This document shows, in pieces, positions 30,644 to 38,926 of a stretch of 64,000 nt of DNA. The notes beneath the pieces were generated by a model. That model was not told the DNA's origin and ran no database searches. It was given only the letters and a program-made list of their open reading frames with translations. This DNA comes from Planomonospora sp. ID67723 (GTDB lineage: Bacteria; Actinomycetota; Actinomycetes; Streptosporangiales; Streptosporangiaceae), in contig NZ_JABTEZ010000005.1 in NCBI RefSeq assembly GCF_015711605.1, positions 186,001 to 250,000 on the forward strand. The letters run 5' to 3'. Position 1 is the stretch's first letter. Every line of letters begins with the position of its first letter. The translations under genes were made by a program, and so were the position numbers.

Positions 30644-32029
30644 ATGGTGACCCCGGCGTCCGCTCCCGCCCCAGATCCCGTCCCCGGCCCGGCCTCCGCC
30701 ACCGTCTCGCGCGGCGTGCGCATCGGCTACGGTGTCGGCTCAGTCTCCACCGCGACCTTCTCCACGGTCCCGGGATTGCTGTTGTTGTTCTACATGACGA
30801 ACGTGCTGGCCATCCCGGCGTGGGCGGCGGGCCTGGTCGCGTTCCTGCCCAAGGTCTGGGACATCGTCATCAACCCCTGGGTCGGCCAGCGCTCCGACCG
30901 GACGGTCTCCCGGTTCGGCGCCCGCCGACCGTGGATGCTGGCCGGCGCCGTGGCCCTGCCTCTGGCGTTCGCCGCCACGTTCGCGGGGCCGCCGCTCACC
31001 GGTCTGGCCGCCGCGGCCTACGTCGCGGTCTGCTACTTCCTCACCGCGACGGCCTACGCCCTCTACGAGGTCCCGTACAAGGCGATGGCGGCCGAGATGA
31101 CCACCGACTACCACGAGCGCTCCTCGATCCTGCAGTGGAAGATGGTCTTCGTCGGCCTGGCGATCCTGCTCTCCGGCGCCCTCGCGCCGGCGATCGCGGG
31201 CACCGAGGTCTCCGGCTACCGGCTCATGGGGCTGGTCGTCGCGGGGGCGCTGTTCGCCTCGATGACCGCCTCCTTCCTCGGTACGGCCCGCGCCCCGGTG
31301 GTCACCCGCGCCGAGGCCGAGGCGTCGGTCCGGGCCCAGTTCGCCGCGGCCCGCACGAGCGGGCCGTTCATGACGCTGCTCGGCCTGAGCTGTGCCCAGA
31401 TGTTCGCCGCCGGGACGTTGCTGGCCGGCGCGCCGTACTTCGCCACCTACACGCTGCGCGATCCCGGGGCCGTCACCACGCTCCTGCTGTGCATCGTCGG
31501 CCCGCTGCTGGTCACGATGCCGGGATGGGTCTGGCTCTCGCGGCGTTACGACAAGCGCGGGGCGATGATCCTGGGCTCGGCGCTGTTCTGCGCGGGCACG
31601 GCCGGGATGGCGCTGTCCGGGCAGTTCGGCTCGGTGTACGCCCACGCGTGCGTGCTCGTCGTGGGGATCGGCTACGCCGGGCTCCAGTTGCTGCAGTTCT
31701 CGATGTTGTCGGACGTGATCGTCTACGACGAGGCGGTCACCGGCAGGCGCCGGGCCGGAGTCTTCACGGGGCTCTGGACGGCCGCCGAGACCGTGGTCTT
31801 CGCCTTCGGGGCACTCGTCTACGGCTGGCTGCTGGGCGTGGCGGGCTTCGTGGAGTCGGATCCGAAGACACCGGTGGAGCAGCCCGAGCAGGCGATCGAG
31901 GCCACGCTGTACGGCGGCACGATGATCCCCGCGGCCCTCGTCGTGGTCGCCATCTGGCTGACCACGCGCTACACCCTCACCGCGGAGCGGCTCAGGTCGG
32001 CCGGGAGGCTCAGATCAACTGAGGTGTGA
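30644..32029 (+). CDS. MFS transporter, glycoside-pentoside-hexuronide (GPH) type
   Basis: A 461-residue carrier with about 12 membrane segments. The cytoplasmic loop DRTVSRFGARRPWMLAGA after TM2 and the segment YALYEVPYKAMAAEMT match the GPH (MelB/MFS_2) family, which imports sugars or related solutes with cations. Substrate unknown; no sugar genes adjoin it. ATG at 30644 is the likely start; GTG at 30638 is in frame just before. The 3' end overlaps the convergent FHA gene by 20 bases. Confidence 0.87.
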   Translation: MVTPASAPAPDPVPGPASATVSRGVRIGYGVGSVSTATFSTVPGLLLLFYMTNVLAIPAWAAGLVAFLPKVWDIVINPWVGQRSDRTVSRFGARRPWMLAGAVALPLAFAATFAGPPLTGLAAAAYVAVCYFLTATAYALYEVPYKAMAAEMTTDYHERSSILQWKMVFVGLAILLSGALAPAIAGTEVSGYRLMGLVVAGALFASMTASFLGTARAPVVTRAEAEASVRAQFAAARTSGPFMTLLGLSCAQMFAAGTLLAGAPYFATYTLRDPGAVTTLLLCIVGPLLVTMPGWVWLSRRYDKRGAMILGSALFCAGTAGMALSGQFGSVYAHACVLVVGIGYAGLQLLQFSMLSDVIVYDEAVTGRRRAGVFTGLWTAAETVVFAFGALVYGWLLGVAGFVESDPKTPVEQPEQAIEATLYGGTMIPAALVVVAIWLTTRYTLTAERLRSAGRLRSTEV

Positions 32030-32555
32030 TCACCACGAACGCGCAGTCTCCGAAGGAGACCACGTCGCCCGGCCGGACCCGCGCCGGACCCACCAGGCGC
32101 CAGTCGTTCAGCCGGGTGCCGTTGAGCGAGCCGAGATCGACGAGGACCCAGTCGTCCTCGTCGCGGCGAAGCTCGGCGTGCACCCGGGAGACGGTCAGGT
32201 CGGCCAGGACCAGGTCGCAGGCCGAGCCCCGGCCCACGACGTAGCGGGTGCGGGCGTCGCCGGGCAGTGCCAGCTTGGGCAGCCGGGGGCGGCGCCAGGC
32301 GGACTCCACCCGGGTGGTGAAGTCGGAGACCGAGGAGACGACCCCGGTCACCAGGCGGCGGAACCGGCCGCGTTGCGGCAGGTCGGCGACCAGTTCGTCC
32401 AGTTCGCCCTGGCTGCGGGCGCGGAGTGCCATGTCGACGCGCCCGAGGAACGTGTCGTGCGAAAGTCGCCCCTCGACGGCGCGGTCACGGAGCTCGTTGA
32501 TCGCACGATCGCGGTCCCCGTCGGATGCGCGTGCCGGGGGATGCGTCGAGCTCAT
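32010..32555 (-). CDS. DUF1707-FHA domain protein
   Basis: A 181-residue cytoplasmic protein: an N-terminal DUF1707 segment (about 10-62, ASDGDRDRAINELRDRAVEGRLSHDTF, the SHOCT-like module common in actinomycetes), a basic linker, and a forkhead-associated domain (about 100-180, VGRGSACDLVLADLTVSRVHAEL, GSLNGTRLND) that binds phosphothreonine peptides. It probably takes part in Ser/Thr-kinase signalling, but no kinase is near. ATG at 32555 is chosen at the domain start; GATACT six bases upstream could be a -10 of a leaderless mRNA. Its last 20 bases overlap the MFS gene. Confidence 0.88.
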   Translation of the reverse strand: MSSTHPPARASDGDRDRAINELRDRAVEGRLSHDTFLGRVDMALRARSQGELDELVADLPQRGRFRRLVTGVVSSVSDFTTRVESAWRRPRLPKLALPGDARTRYVVGRGSACDLVLADLTVSRVHAELRRDEDDWVLVDLGSLNGTRLNDWRLVGPARVRPGDVVSFGDCAFVVITPQLI

Positions 32556-32627
32556 CTCCCGAGTATCGGTCCCCGCGGCGATGTCTGTCCAGAATATGCG
32601 GATCTCTCGTCCCCGCTTGCCGTGACC

Positions 32628-32651
32628 ATACTGAGTATGCATACTCAGTAT
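32628..32651. promoter_or_regulatory. 24-bp perfect palindrome, PadR operator
   Basis: ATACTGAGTATG followed directly by its exact reverse complement, ending two bases before the PadR start codon. It would cover the -10 and transcription start, the classic site for PadR self-repression. Confidence 0.75.
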
Positions 32652-32653
32652 CC

Positions 32654-33181
32654 ATGGCGATCCGACAAGGGCTGCTGGCCCTGCTGAGCCAGGGGCCCCG
32701 CTACGGCTACCAGCTGCGTGCCGAGTTCGAGGCGTCGACGGGGGCGACCTGGCCGCTCAACATCGGCCAGGTCTACACGACGCTCTCGCGCCTGGAACGC
32801 GACGGCCTGGTGGCCCAGGGCGAGCAGGATGACCAGGGCCGGGTCGTCTACGCGATCACCGAGGCCGGTCGGGCGGAGATGGAGCGATGGTTCAGCACCC
32901 CCGTCGCCCAGTCCGACCGGCCCCGGGACGAGCTGGTCATCAAGCTCGCGATGGCGGTCACCGCGGTCGCGGACGTGCGCCCGGTGATCCAGGCCCAGCG
33001 CACCGCGACCATGCGCACGCTGCAGCGGCTCACCCGGGCCAAGCTGGCGAACACCGCAGGCCCGGCCCAGCGGCTGGTGCTCGATTCGATGATCTTCCAG
33101 GCCGAGGCCGAGCAGCGCTGGCTCGACCATTGCGAGGCCGTGCTGACGGCCTCCCCCCAGACGCAGGAGAAGCAAGCATGA
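32654..33181 (+). CDS. PadR-family transcriptional repressor
   Basis: A 175-residue PadR regulator: winged helix (about 1-80, LLALLSQGPRYGYQLRAEF, PLNIGQVYTTLSRLERDGLV) and a helical dimerisation tail. It heads an operon with an ABC ATPase and an FtsX permease (ATGA overlaps), so it probably represses its own efflux-type transporter until a ligand binds. The 24-bp palindrome at its start is the likely operator. No Shine-Dalgarno precedes the ATG, suggesting a leaderless transcript. Confidence 0.93.
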   Translation: MAIRQGLLALLSQGPRYGYQLRAEFEASTGATWPLNIGQVYTTLSRLERDGLVAQGEQDDQGRVVYAITEAGRAEMERWFSTPVAQSDRPRDELVIKLAMAVTAVADVRPVIQAQRTATMRTLQRLTRAKLANTAGPAQRLVLDSMIFQAEAEQRWLDHCEAVLTASPQTQEKQA

Positions 33182-33882
33182 GTTTCGATCCGGTCGTACG
33201 GCTCGCGGACGTGACCCGCGTCCACGGCGACGGCCCTCAGGCCGTACACGCCCTGAGGGGGGTGAGCATGGAGGTCGCCGCAGGAGAGCTGGTGGCGGTC
33301 ATGGGGCCGTCGGGGTCGGGCAAGTCGACCCTGCTGAACCTGGCCGGCGGGCTCGACCTGCCCACCTCGGGCGCGGTGGTCGTGGAGGGCACGCCGCTGT
33401 CGAGCCTCTCCGCGAAGGAGCTCGCCGCGCTGCGCCGCAGGCGTGTGGGCTACGTCTTCCAGGACCTCAACCTGATCCCGTCGCTGACCGCCGTGGAGAA
33501 CGTGATGCTCCCCCGCGAGCTGGACGGGGTGCGGGCGCGGACCGCCCGCGGCGAGGCCCTGGAGATCCTCGCCGAGGTGGGCCTGACCGAGCCCGGCCGC
33601 TTTCCCGACGAGCTCTCCGGCGGCCAGCGCCAGCGGGTCGCGATCGCCCGCGCGCTGGCCGGTGAGCGGAGGCTGATCCTGGCCGACGAGCCCACCGGCG
33701 CGCTGGACACCCCCACCGGCGACGACATCCTCCGGCTGCTGCGCGCCCGCTGCGAGGCGGGCGCGGCGGTGCTGCTGGTCACCCACGAGCCGCGCTACGC
33801 CGCCTGGGCCGACCGGGTGGTGTTCCTGCGTGACGGCGCGGTGGCCGACTCCACCGAGGCGACCCTGGAGAGCGCCCGATGA
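33178..33882 (+). CDS. ABC transporter ATPase (MacB/LolD type)
   Basis: A 234-residue ATPase: Walker A GPSGSGKST (43-51), Q loop Gln95, signature LSGGQRQR (146-153), Walker B LILADEP (166-172) and the switch His in LLVTHEP. MacB/LolD-type ATPases pair with FtsX-like permeases, here the next gene, which overlaps by four bases. Together with the PadR gene it forms a ligand-responsive transport operon; antimicrobial peptide or lipid-linked export is possible but not shown. Confidence 0.95.
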   Translation: MSFDPVVRLADVTRVHGDGPQAVHALRGVSMEVAAGELVAVMGPSGSGKSTLLNLAGGLDLPTSGAVVVEGTPLSSLSAKELAALRRRRVGYVFQDLNLIPSLTAVENVMLPRELDGVRARTARGEALEILAEVGLTEPGRFPDELSGGQRQRVAIARALAGERRLILADEPTGALDTPTGDDILRLLRARCEAGAAVLLVTHEPRYAAWADRVVFLRDGAVADSTEATLESAR

Positions 33883-36584
33883 GCGCCGGAGGGAGAGGGC
33901 GCCCGGCGGACCCCGCGGGGGACCGGCCGGTGGACGCCGGGGAGGGGGAGCGCCCGCCCGCAGCCGGGCGCTCCCCGCTCGCCGCGCTCCTGGCCGCCCT
34001 GCGGATCTCCCGCCGGGACGTCTGGCGGGCCAGAGGGCGCAGCGCCCTGATCATCGTGATGGTGGCCCTGCCGGTCATGTTCTTCTCCGGGACCGTGACC
34101 TGGATCGCCACCCACGACATCGACTCCCGCGAGGCCCTGACCTGGGAGATGGGCGCGGCCGACGCGAAGCTGCGCGCGAGGCTCGGCGACGCCGTACGGC
34201 AGAGCGCGGACGGCGAGCTCTGGTTCGACGAGGACGGGGATTCCCGGGAGGGCGACCGGGCCGAGGAGCTGTCGCAGCAGCAGGTCGCCTCGTTCTTCGG
34301 CCCGGGCAGCCGGGCGGTGCGCGTGCGCGGCCTCTGGACCGGTTACGGGGGGCCCCGGGGCTACCGGGAGGGCGAGGTCGTGGAGATCGACCTGCACGAC
34401 CCGATCACCGCGGGCATGTACCGGCTGGTCTCCGGGCGCCTGCCCCGGACGGCCGGTGAGGTCGCGACCAGCCCGAGCCTGGCCGTGGCCGCCGGGTCCT
34501 CGCTCACACTGGACCAGGTGGCCACCCCCGTCACCGTGGTGGGCGTCGTCGAGCCGCAGCGCCATCCCGCCCAGCCGCAGATCGTGGCGGCGCCCGGCAC
34601 CGTGCCGACCGGCGGCGGGCAGGGCAGCGGCACCGAGTGGCTCGTCGACACCCCCGCGCCGGTCTCCTGGCAGCAGGTCCGTGCGCTCAACCGGCAGGGC
34701 CTGGTCGTGTCCTCCCGGGCGGTGATCAACGACCCGCCGCCGCCCGGAGGCATGGAGGACCCGGCCCCCCGCGACCCGCAGGGCTTCCAGACGGCGGTGA
34801 CGGCCGTGCTGGGCGTGGCGATGGTCGTGCTGGAGGTCGCGCTGCTGGCCGGCCCGGCGTTCGCGGTCGGCATCCGCCGCCGCCGCCGGGAGCTCGCGCT
34901 GCTCGCCGCGCAGGGCGGCTCCGCCCGCCACCTGCGCTGGATCGTGCTCGCCGACGGGCTCACCCTCGGCCTGACCGCCTCCGTGCTCGGCTCCGTGCTC
35001 GGGGTCGGGGTCGTGGCCGCGCTCGCCCCCTCCATCCACCGCGGTCCGTTCGACCTGCCGCTGGGCCAGGTCGCCCTGGTGACGCTCCTCGGGGTGGTGA
35101 GCAGCCTCCTGGCGGCACTCGTCCCGGCTGCGCAGGCGGCCCGGACGGACGCGGCCACCGCGCTGGCCGGCCGGCATGGCCCGGTCAGGGACAGGAAGGG
35201 CTGGCCGGTGGCCGGGTTGGTGCTGGCGGCGGCCGGTTGCGCGGTAGCCGCGAGTCCGGTGTGGTCCGACGCGCGGGGCGAGCAGTTCACGGGCAGGGTC
35301 GAACTGCTCGCCGGAGCCGCCCTGGGCCAGTTCGGCCTGGTCCTCCTGACGCCCTGGCTGGTCCGCGCCGCGGCGGGACTCGCCGTACGGCTGCCGCTGC
35401 CCTTCCGGCTCGCCGCCCGTGACGCCGCGCGCAACCGGGGCCGTACGGCTCCCGCGGTGGCCGCCGTCCTCGCCGCCAGCGCCGCGTTCACCGCGGTGGC
35501 GGTGATCGGCTCCAGCCGGCTCGCCCAGGACAGGGAGGGCTACCTGCCCTCCTACGTCCACGGCAGCACGGCCGTCTCCGCCCGGCCCTCCGACCCCCGG
35601 GCCTGGGCGGAGGTCAAACGGGTCGTGACCGCGGCGCTGCCGGGCGTGCCGCTGATCGAGGCGGGCACGGTCGTGACGCGGGAGGACTCCTTCGCCAATG
35701 TCTCGGTGGTGAACCTCGCGTGCGAGAGGCACTGCATCTACGCCGAGGGGAGGTTCGGCGAGCTGCCCGTGGGCGGCGTGGACCTGCTCCGCCATCTCCT
35801 GCGGGGGCCCGACCCCGCGGCCGAGGCGGCGTTCGCCGAGGGCAAGGCGGTGGTCTTCGACCCGGCGGCGATCCGGGACGGCAGCCTCGTCTTCACGATC
35901 GGGGACTCCGAGAAGCCGAGACCGCGGACCGTGCCCGCCGTCCTCGTGCGCCCCCGGTCACCGCTGCCGGTGACCGGCGTGCTCCCGGTCGCGGCGGTGA
36001 CCCGGCTCGGCCTGCAGGTCCGCTACGACCACCTGATCGCCGATCCGGCCGTGCTCCGCGCCTCCCCGGAGACGACCGAGCGCCTGAACTCCGCGGTGAC
36101 CGCGGTCGGCTTCTCCGCCGGAGCCTACGCCGAGCTCGGGTTCACCGGGGATGAGACGGCGACGCTGCTGGTCCTCGCCGCCGCCGCCGCGCTGCTGGTC
36201 CTCGGCGGCACGTTCGCCGCGACCGGGCTGGCCGCCGCCGAAGCCAGGGCGGACCGGGCCACGCTGGCCGCGGTGGGCGCGCCCGCCCGAACCCAGCGGC
36301 TCCTGGTGGCCGGCCAGGCGGCGTTCATCGCCGGGCTGGGGGTGGTCACCGGCACCGCGGCGGGCATGGTCCCCGGCGTCGCCGATGCGGTCGCGTCCTC
36401 CCGCCGGGCCGCCTCGGTGATCATGCAGGGGTCCGGCGGGCACCATTACAGGGCGAGCGGTGTCCTGGTCGACGTGCCGTGGCCCGTCCTCGGCGCCATG
36501 GTGGTCGGGCTGCCGCTGCTGGCGGGGCTGGTGGCGGCGCTGTTCACCCGGACGCGCGTGGTGCTGACCCGCCGGATGACCTGA
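33879..36584 (+). CDS. FtsX-like ABC transporter permease
   Basis: A 901-residue permease. A disordered N-terminus (1-40) leads to a first membrane segment (about 52-72), a large extracytoplasmic domain, a core of FtsX segments (about 305-435, with more near 445-520), a second extracytoplasmic domain (about 550-745) and a terminal group of segments (about 757-895). This duplicated FtsX plan is usual for actinomycete MacB-like exporters. It is coupled to the upstream ATPase. A bidirectional terminator follows. Confidence 0.9.
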   Translation: MSAGGRGRPADPAGDRPVDAGEGERPPAAGRSPLAALLAALRISRRDVWRARGRSALIIVMVALPVMFFSGTVTWIATHDIDSREALTWEMGAADAKLRARLGDAVRQSADGELWFDEDGDSREGDRAEELSQQQVASFFGPGSRAVRVRGLWTGYGGPRGYREGEVVEIDLHDPITAGMYRLVSGRLPRTAGEVATSPSLAVAAGSSLTLDQVATPVTVVGVVEPQRHPAQPQIVAAPGTVPTGGGQGSGTEWLVDTPAPVSWQQVRALNRQGLVVSSRAVINDPPPPGGMEDPAPRDPQGFQTAVTAVLGVAMVVLEVALLAGPAFAVGIRRRRRELALLAAQGGSARHLRWIVLADGLTLGLTASVLGSVLGVGVVAALAPSIHRGPFDLPLGQVALVTLLGVVSSLLAALVPAAQAARTDAATALAGRHGPVRDRKGWPVAGLVLAAAGCAVAASPVWSDARGEQFTGRVELLAGAALGQFGLVLLTPWLVRAAAGLAVRLPLPFRLAARDAARNRGRTAPAVAAVLAASAAFTAVAVIGSSRLAQDREGYLPSYVHGSTAVSARPSDPRAWAEVKRVVTAALPGVPLIEAGTVVTREDSFANVSVVNLACERHCIYAEGRFGELPVGGVDLLRHLLRGPDPAAEAAFAEGKAVVFDPAAIRDGSLVFTIGDSEKPRPRTVPAVLVRPRSPLPVTGVLPVAAVTRLGLQVRYDHLIADPAVLRASPETTERLNSAVTAVGFSAGAYAELGFTGDETATLLVLAAAAALLVLGGTFAATGLAAAEARADRATLAAVGAPARTQRLLVAGQAAFIAGLGVVTGTAAGMVPGVADAVASSRRAASVIMQGSGGHHYRASGVLVDVPWPVLGAMVVGLPLLAGLVAALFTRTRVVLTRRMT

Positions 36585-36642
36585 CCGGTCGCCACCTGAC
36601 CGGTCGCCGGCGCGGCTCCGCCGGCGGCGGCCCGGAGCACAT

Positions 36643-36680
36643 GCCCGTTCCCGCGGGGGGCACCCTCCGCGGGAACGGGC
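36643..36680. terminator. Bidirectional terminator
   Basis: Perfect 14-bp stem GCCCGTTCCCGCGG / CCGCGGGAACGGGC with a 10-base loop between the convergent FtsX and methyltransferase genes. Confidence 0.85.
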
Positions 36681-36683
36681 GGA

Positions 36684-37436
36684 CTACGGCAGCGTGATGC
36701 GGATCTTCGACTGCTTGTGCGGGAGTTCCTCCCAGTCGTCCATGAACTTGGCGGTCAGGCCGTACTTGGCCGCCAGGTCCACCAGCGTCTCGGTCCGGTA
36801 GTAGAAGTCCTCGCGCAGGACCTGGTGCTCGCGGCCCTCGGTCCGGTCGAAGGTGAAGTCGAACCAGCCGCCGGGCTTCATGACGCGGCCCACGTGGGCG
36901 AAGCACTCCTCGATCACGTGCAGCGGGGAGTGGGAGAAGACGCTGTGCGCGTGGACCACGTCGAAGTGCCGGTCGGGCAGGAAGTCGAAACGCAGGTCGC
37001 GGACCGGGGTCAGGTGGGGGAGTTTGCCGCGCAGGCCGTACGCGGCCAGGGTCTGCTGGGCGGCGACCAGGATGTCGGGGGAGATGTCCAGGCCGTAGTA
37101 ACCGCCGGTGTCGAGGTAGTCGATGAACAGCCTGCCGGCGCGAAGGTTGCCGCAGCCGATCTCCAGCATCCGGTGCTCGGGCCGCAGGCCGTGCCCGACC
37201 AGGTAGTCGAACTGCATCTGGCCGAGGGCGAGCCAGCGGGCGTGCGACTTGCTGCCGACCGCCGCCTCGGGATTGCGCGCGGTGTCGGACTTCATCACCG
37301 CCCGGTAGTAGCTGACGTGGTCGCCGGTGCGCAGCCGGAGCCAGGTGTCCCTGGCGAGTCGCCGCACGTGGGGGACGATCCTGTCGGGATGCCGCACGGC
37401 ATAGCGGATCTGATGGATCGGGTCCGAACGGGTCAT
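36684..37436 (-). CDS. Class I SAM-dependent methyltransferase
   Basis: A 250-residue methyltransferase with SAM motif I LEIGCGNLRAG (91-101), an acidic residue ending strand 2 (YGLDIS), and the FDVVHAHSVFSH and VMKPGGWFDFTF segments of methyltransferase 11/25-type proteins. Substrate unknown; the N-terminal 60 residues are basic and helical. It starts one base after the stop of a possible 28-codon upstream ORF (TGAATG). Nothing nearby points to a pathway. Confidence 0.85.
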   Translation of the reverse strand: MTRSDPIHQIRYAVRHPDRIVPHVRRLARDTWLRLRTGDHVSYYRAVMKSDTARNPEAAVGSKSHARWLALGQMQFDYLVGHGLRPEHRMLEIGCGNLRAGRLFIDYLDTGGYYGLDISPDILVAAQQTLAAYGLRGKLPHLTPVRDLRFDFLPDRHFDVVHAHSVFSHSPLHVIEECFAHVGRVMKPGGWFDFTFDRTEGREHQVLREDFYYRTETLVDLAAKYGLTAKFMDDWEELPHKQSKIRITLP

Positions 37437-37523
37437 TCAGGTCACCTGGTCCTCCGTGAGCAGGTACGCCAAGGCCTCCGGCACCGCGGCGGAGACGACC
37501 ACCCCGGTGCCGGACGGGCCCAC
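37437..37523 (-). CDS. Possible small coupled ORF upstream of the methyltransferase
   Basis: A GTG-started ORF of 28 codons ending VPEALAYLLTEDQVT, with codon use like real genes (nearly all third bases G or C). Its TGA is one base from the methyltransferase ATG, so it could couple translation. It may also be a leftover gene end, because the coding-like frame continues a little upstream of the GTG until a TAA. No family recognised. Confidence 0.3.
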   Translation of the reverse strand: MGPSGTGVVVSAAVPEALAYLLTEDQVT

Positions 37524-37647
37524 AGAGGCATGCTTACCTGGATCGGGCCGTCCAAAGATGTGAACGGCCCGTTCCTGGCCTCGGGATTACCCGGACCATA
37601 CGTTGCACCCGGCCGGCGGGGCGCCGGCCCCGTGTCGCGGTCCCGGT

Positions 37648-38580
37648 CTAGTCCCGGACGTCCGCGCAGACGACGTGCGCCCCTATCTCGACCATGCGCT
37701 GCTCGCTGCGGGCGTCGGCCACCCGGGCCATGAGGATCGGCGCCTCGCTCGCCGCCAGCTGCGGCAGCCGGGCCCGTACCCCGCGATGCAGGTCCCGCAC
37801 CACGTCCTCGGCCGCCGACATGTGCACCTTGACGTGCAGCATGATCCCGGGAGCGCCGGAGGCGGTCCGGGCCTCGGAGATCCACACGTGATGCACGAGC
37901 GGGAAGTCGGCGAGGAGGTAGGCGATCGCCACGCGCAGCGCGGGCAGGATCGGATGGGTGCACCGCCGGTAGCCGGGATCGACCATCTGCATCGGCCCCG
38001 ACAGGTGGGGGCGCGGCGCGGGGATCCACGGCTGGTCGGCGGCGGGCGCGGACGTCCGCAGCGGGTCCGGTGGGCCTGCCGGCATCTGCCGGCTCACCGG
38101 GCTCACCGGGCTCATGGTGGACGCGGGGCTCATCGTGGGCGCCGGGCTCACCGTCGAGGTGCGCGAGACCGTGGCCATCGCCCCGGTCGCGTACGCGGTC
38201 GGCGCCGCGCTCGACAGCACCGGCGTCGGGCCGCTGCGGGTCGCGCGCAGGTACCGCTGGAGATCCTCGATGGGCACGGCCGCCGCGGTGGGGCCCGCGG
38301 CGTCGATGACGATCTCCCGCACGCCCGTGACGCGCTGGATGTCGAGGATGGTGTCGGCGTCGCACTCCGACAACGAATGGCTGCCGCGGTGCCGCGCGTA
38401 GGTGCTGGCCGAGGTGTATCCGAGCAGCACGCGCTCACCGGCCTGCGTCGTCCCCAGGACGACGGAGCGGTCCGGCCGCACGGCGACCAGGAGTCCCCAT
38501 TCGGCAAGCGCCGCCAGCAGCCGGTGCGGACCGCCGTGCTGCGCGAGCACGTCGCCGAGAGCGGGGTTCCCGATGCTCAT
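37648..38580 (-). CDS. SseB-like protein of unknown function
   Basis: A 310-residue protein. The N-terminal third (1-115) looks like the SseB N-terminal domain found in many actinomycete proteins (ALAEWGLLVAVRPDRSVVLG). A low-complexity stretch with repeated (T/S)MSP-type units (about 140-165) follows, then a C-terminal region (about 205-310, VAIAYLLADFPLVHHVWISEAR, MLHVKVHMSAAEDVVRDL) like the SseB C-terminal domain. Cellular role unknown. ATG at 38580. Upstream is an AT-rich 346-base gap shared with serA. Confidence 0.7.
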   Translation of the reverse strand: MSIGNPALGDVLAQHGGPHRLLAALAEWGLLVAVRPDRSVVLGTTQAGERVLLGYTSASTYARHRGSHSLSECDADTILDIQRVTGVREIVIDAAGPTAAAVPIEDLQRYLRATRSGPTPVLSSAAPTAYATGAMATVSRTSTVSPAPTMSPASTMSPVSPVSRQMPAGPPDPLRTSAPAADQPWIPAPRPHLSGPMQMVDPGYRRCTHPILPALRVAIAYLLADFPLVHHVWISEARTASGAPGIMLHVKVHMSAAEDVVRDLHRGVRARLPQLAASEAPILMARVADARSEQRMVEIGAHVVCADVRD

Positions 38581-38926
38581 ATGACGAACGATAGGTAGAG
38601 GACCACGGCTTATGAGGGTAATCGTGAAGATTTATCGCAAGCAATACCAAGTTGAAGTTCCGTGCATGAGTTTCGGCGGGAAGGGTACTGGGCGAGGCTG
38701 CGGCGGGGGACCGGGTTCCCGCCGAGGTCACGCCGGTGGCACGGCGTCCCCCTCCGCCGGCGGCGGGGACGCGAGGCCCCGGGACGGGCCGGAGCGGGGC
38801 GTCTCGGATCATGAGGCGCCGGGGCGCCTTCCGTCTCGGATCGCGGGACACTCGTGAACGCGTTCACAAGCGCCGATAGACTGCGTGAGGTCCGTGCAGC
38901 CCTTCCCGTCTCATAAGGAACCACCA
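38581..38926. other. Divergent SseB-like/serA promoter region
   Basis: 346 bases without a supported gene. The part near the SseB-like start (38590-38665) is clearly AT-richer than the rest. Toward serA there is a TCTCGGATCATGAGG (38802-38816), one mismatch from the BCAA operator pattern, a TCTCGGATC copy at 38834, a perfect palindrome at 38854-38867, and a -10-like TAGACT (38877-38882). A possible 81-codon ORF at 38612-38857 is Gly/Arg-rich and not credible. Confidence 0.6.
38854..38867. promoter_or_regulatory. Palindrome at serA promoter
   Basis: GTGAACGCGTTCAC, a perfect 14-bp palindrome centred on CG, as in many LacI/GalR operators. It sits where the -35 of the serA promoter should be (17 bases before TAGACT). 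Confidence 0.55.

Noticed and set aside
38612-38857. 81-codon ORF upstream of serA
   Set aside because: Starts in an AT-rich promoter patch and turns into Gly/Arg-rich sequence; no ribosome site or codon bias.
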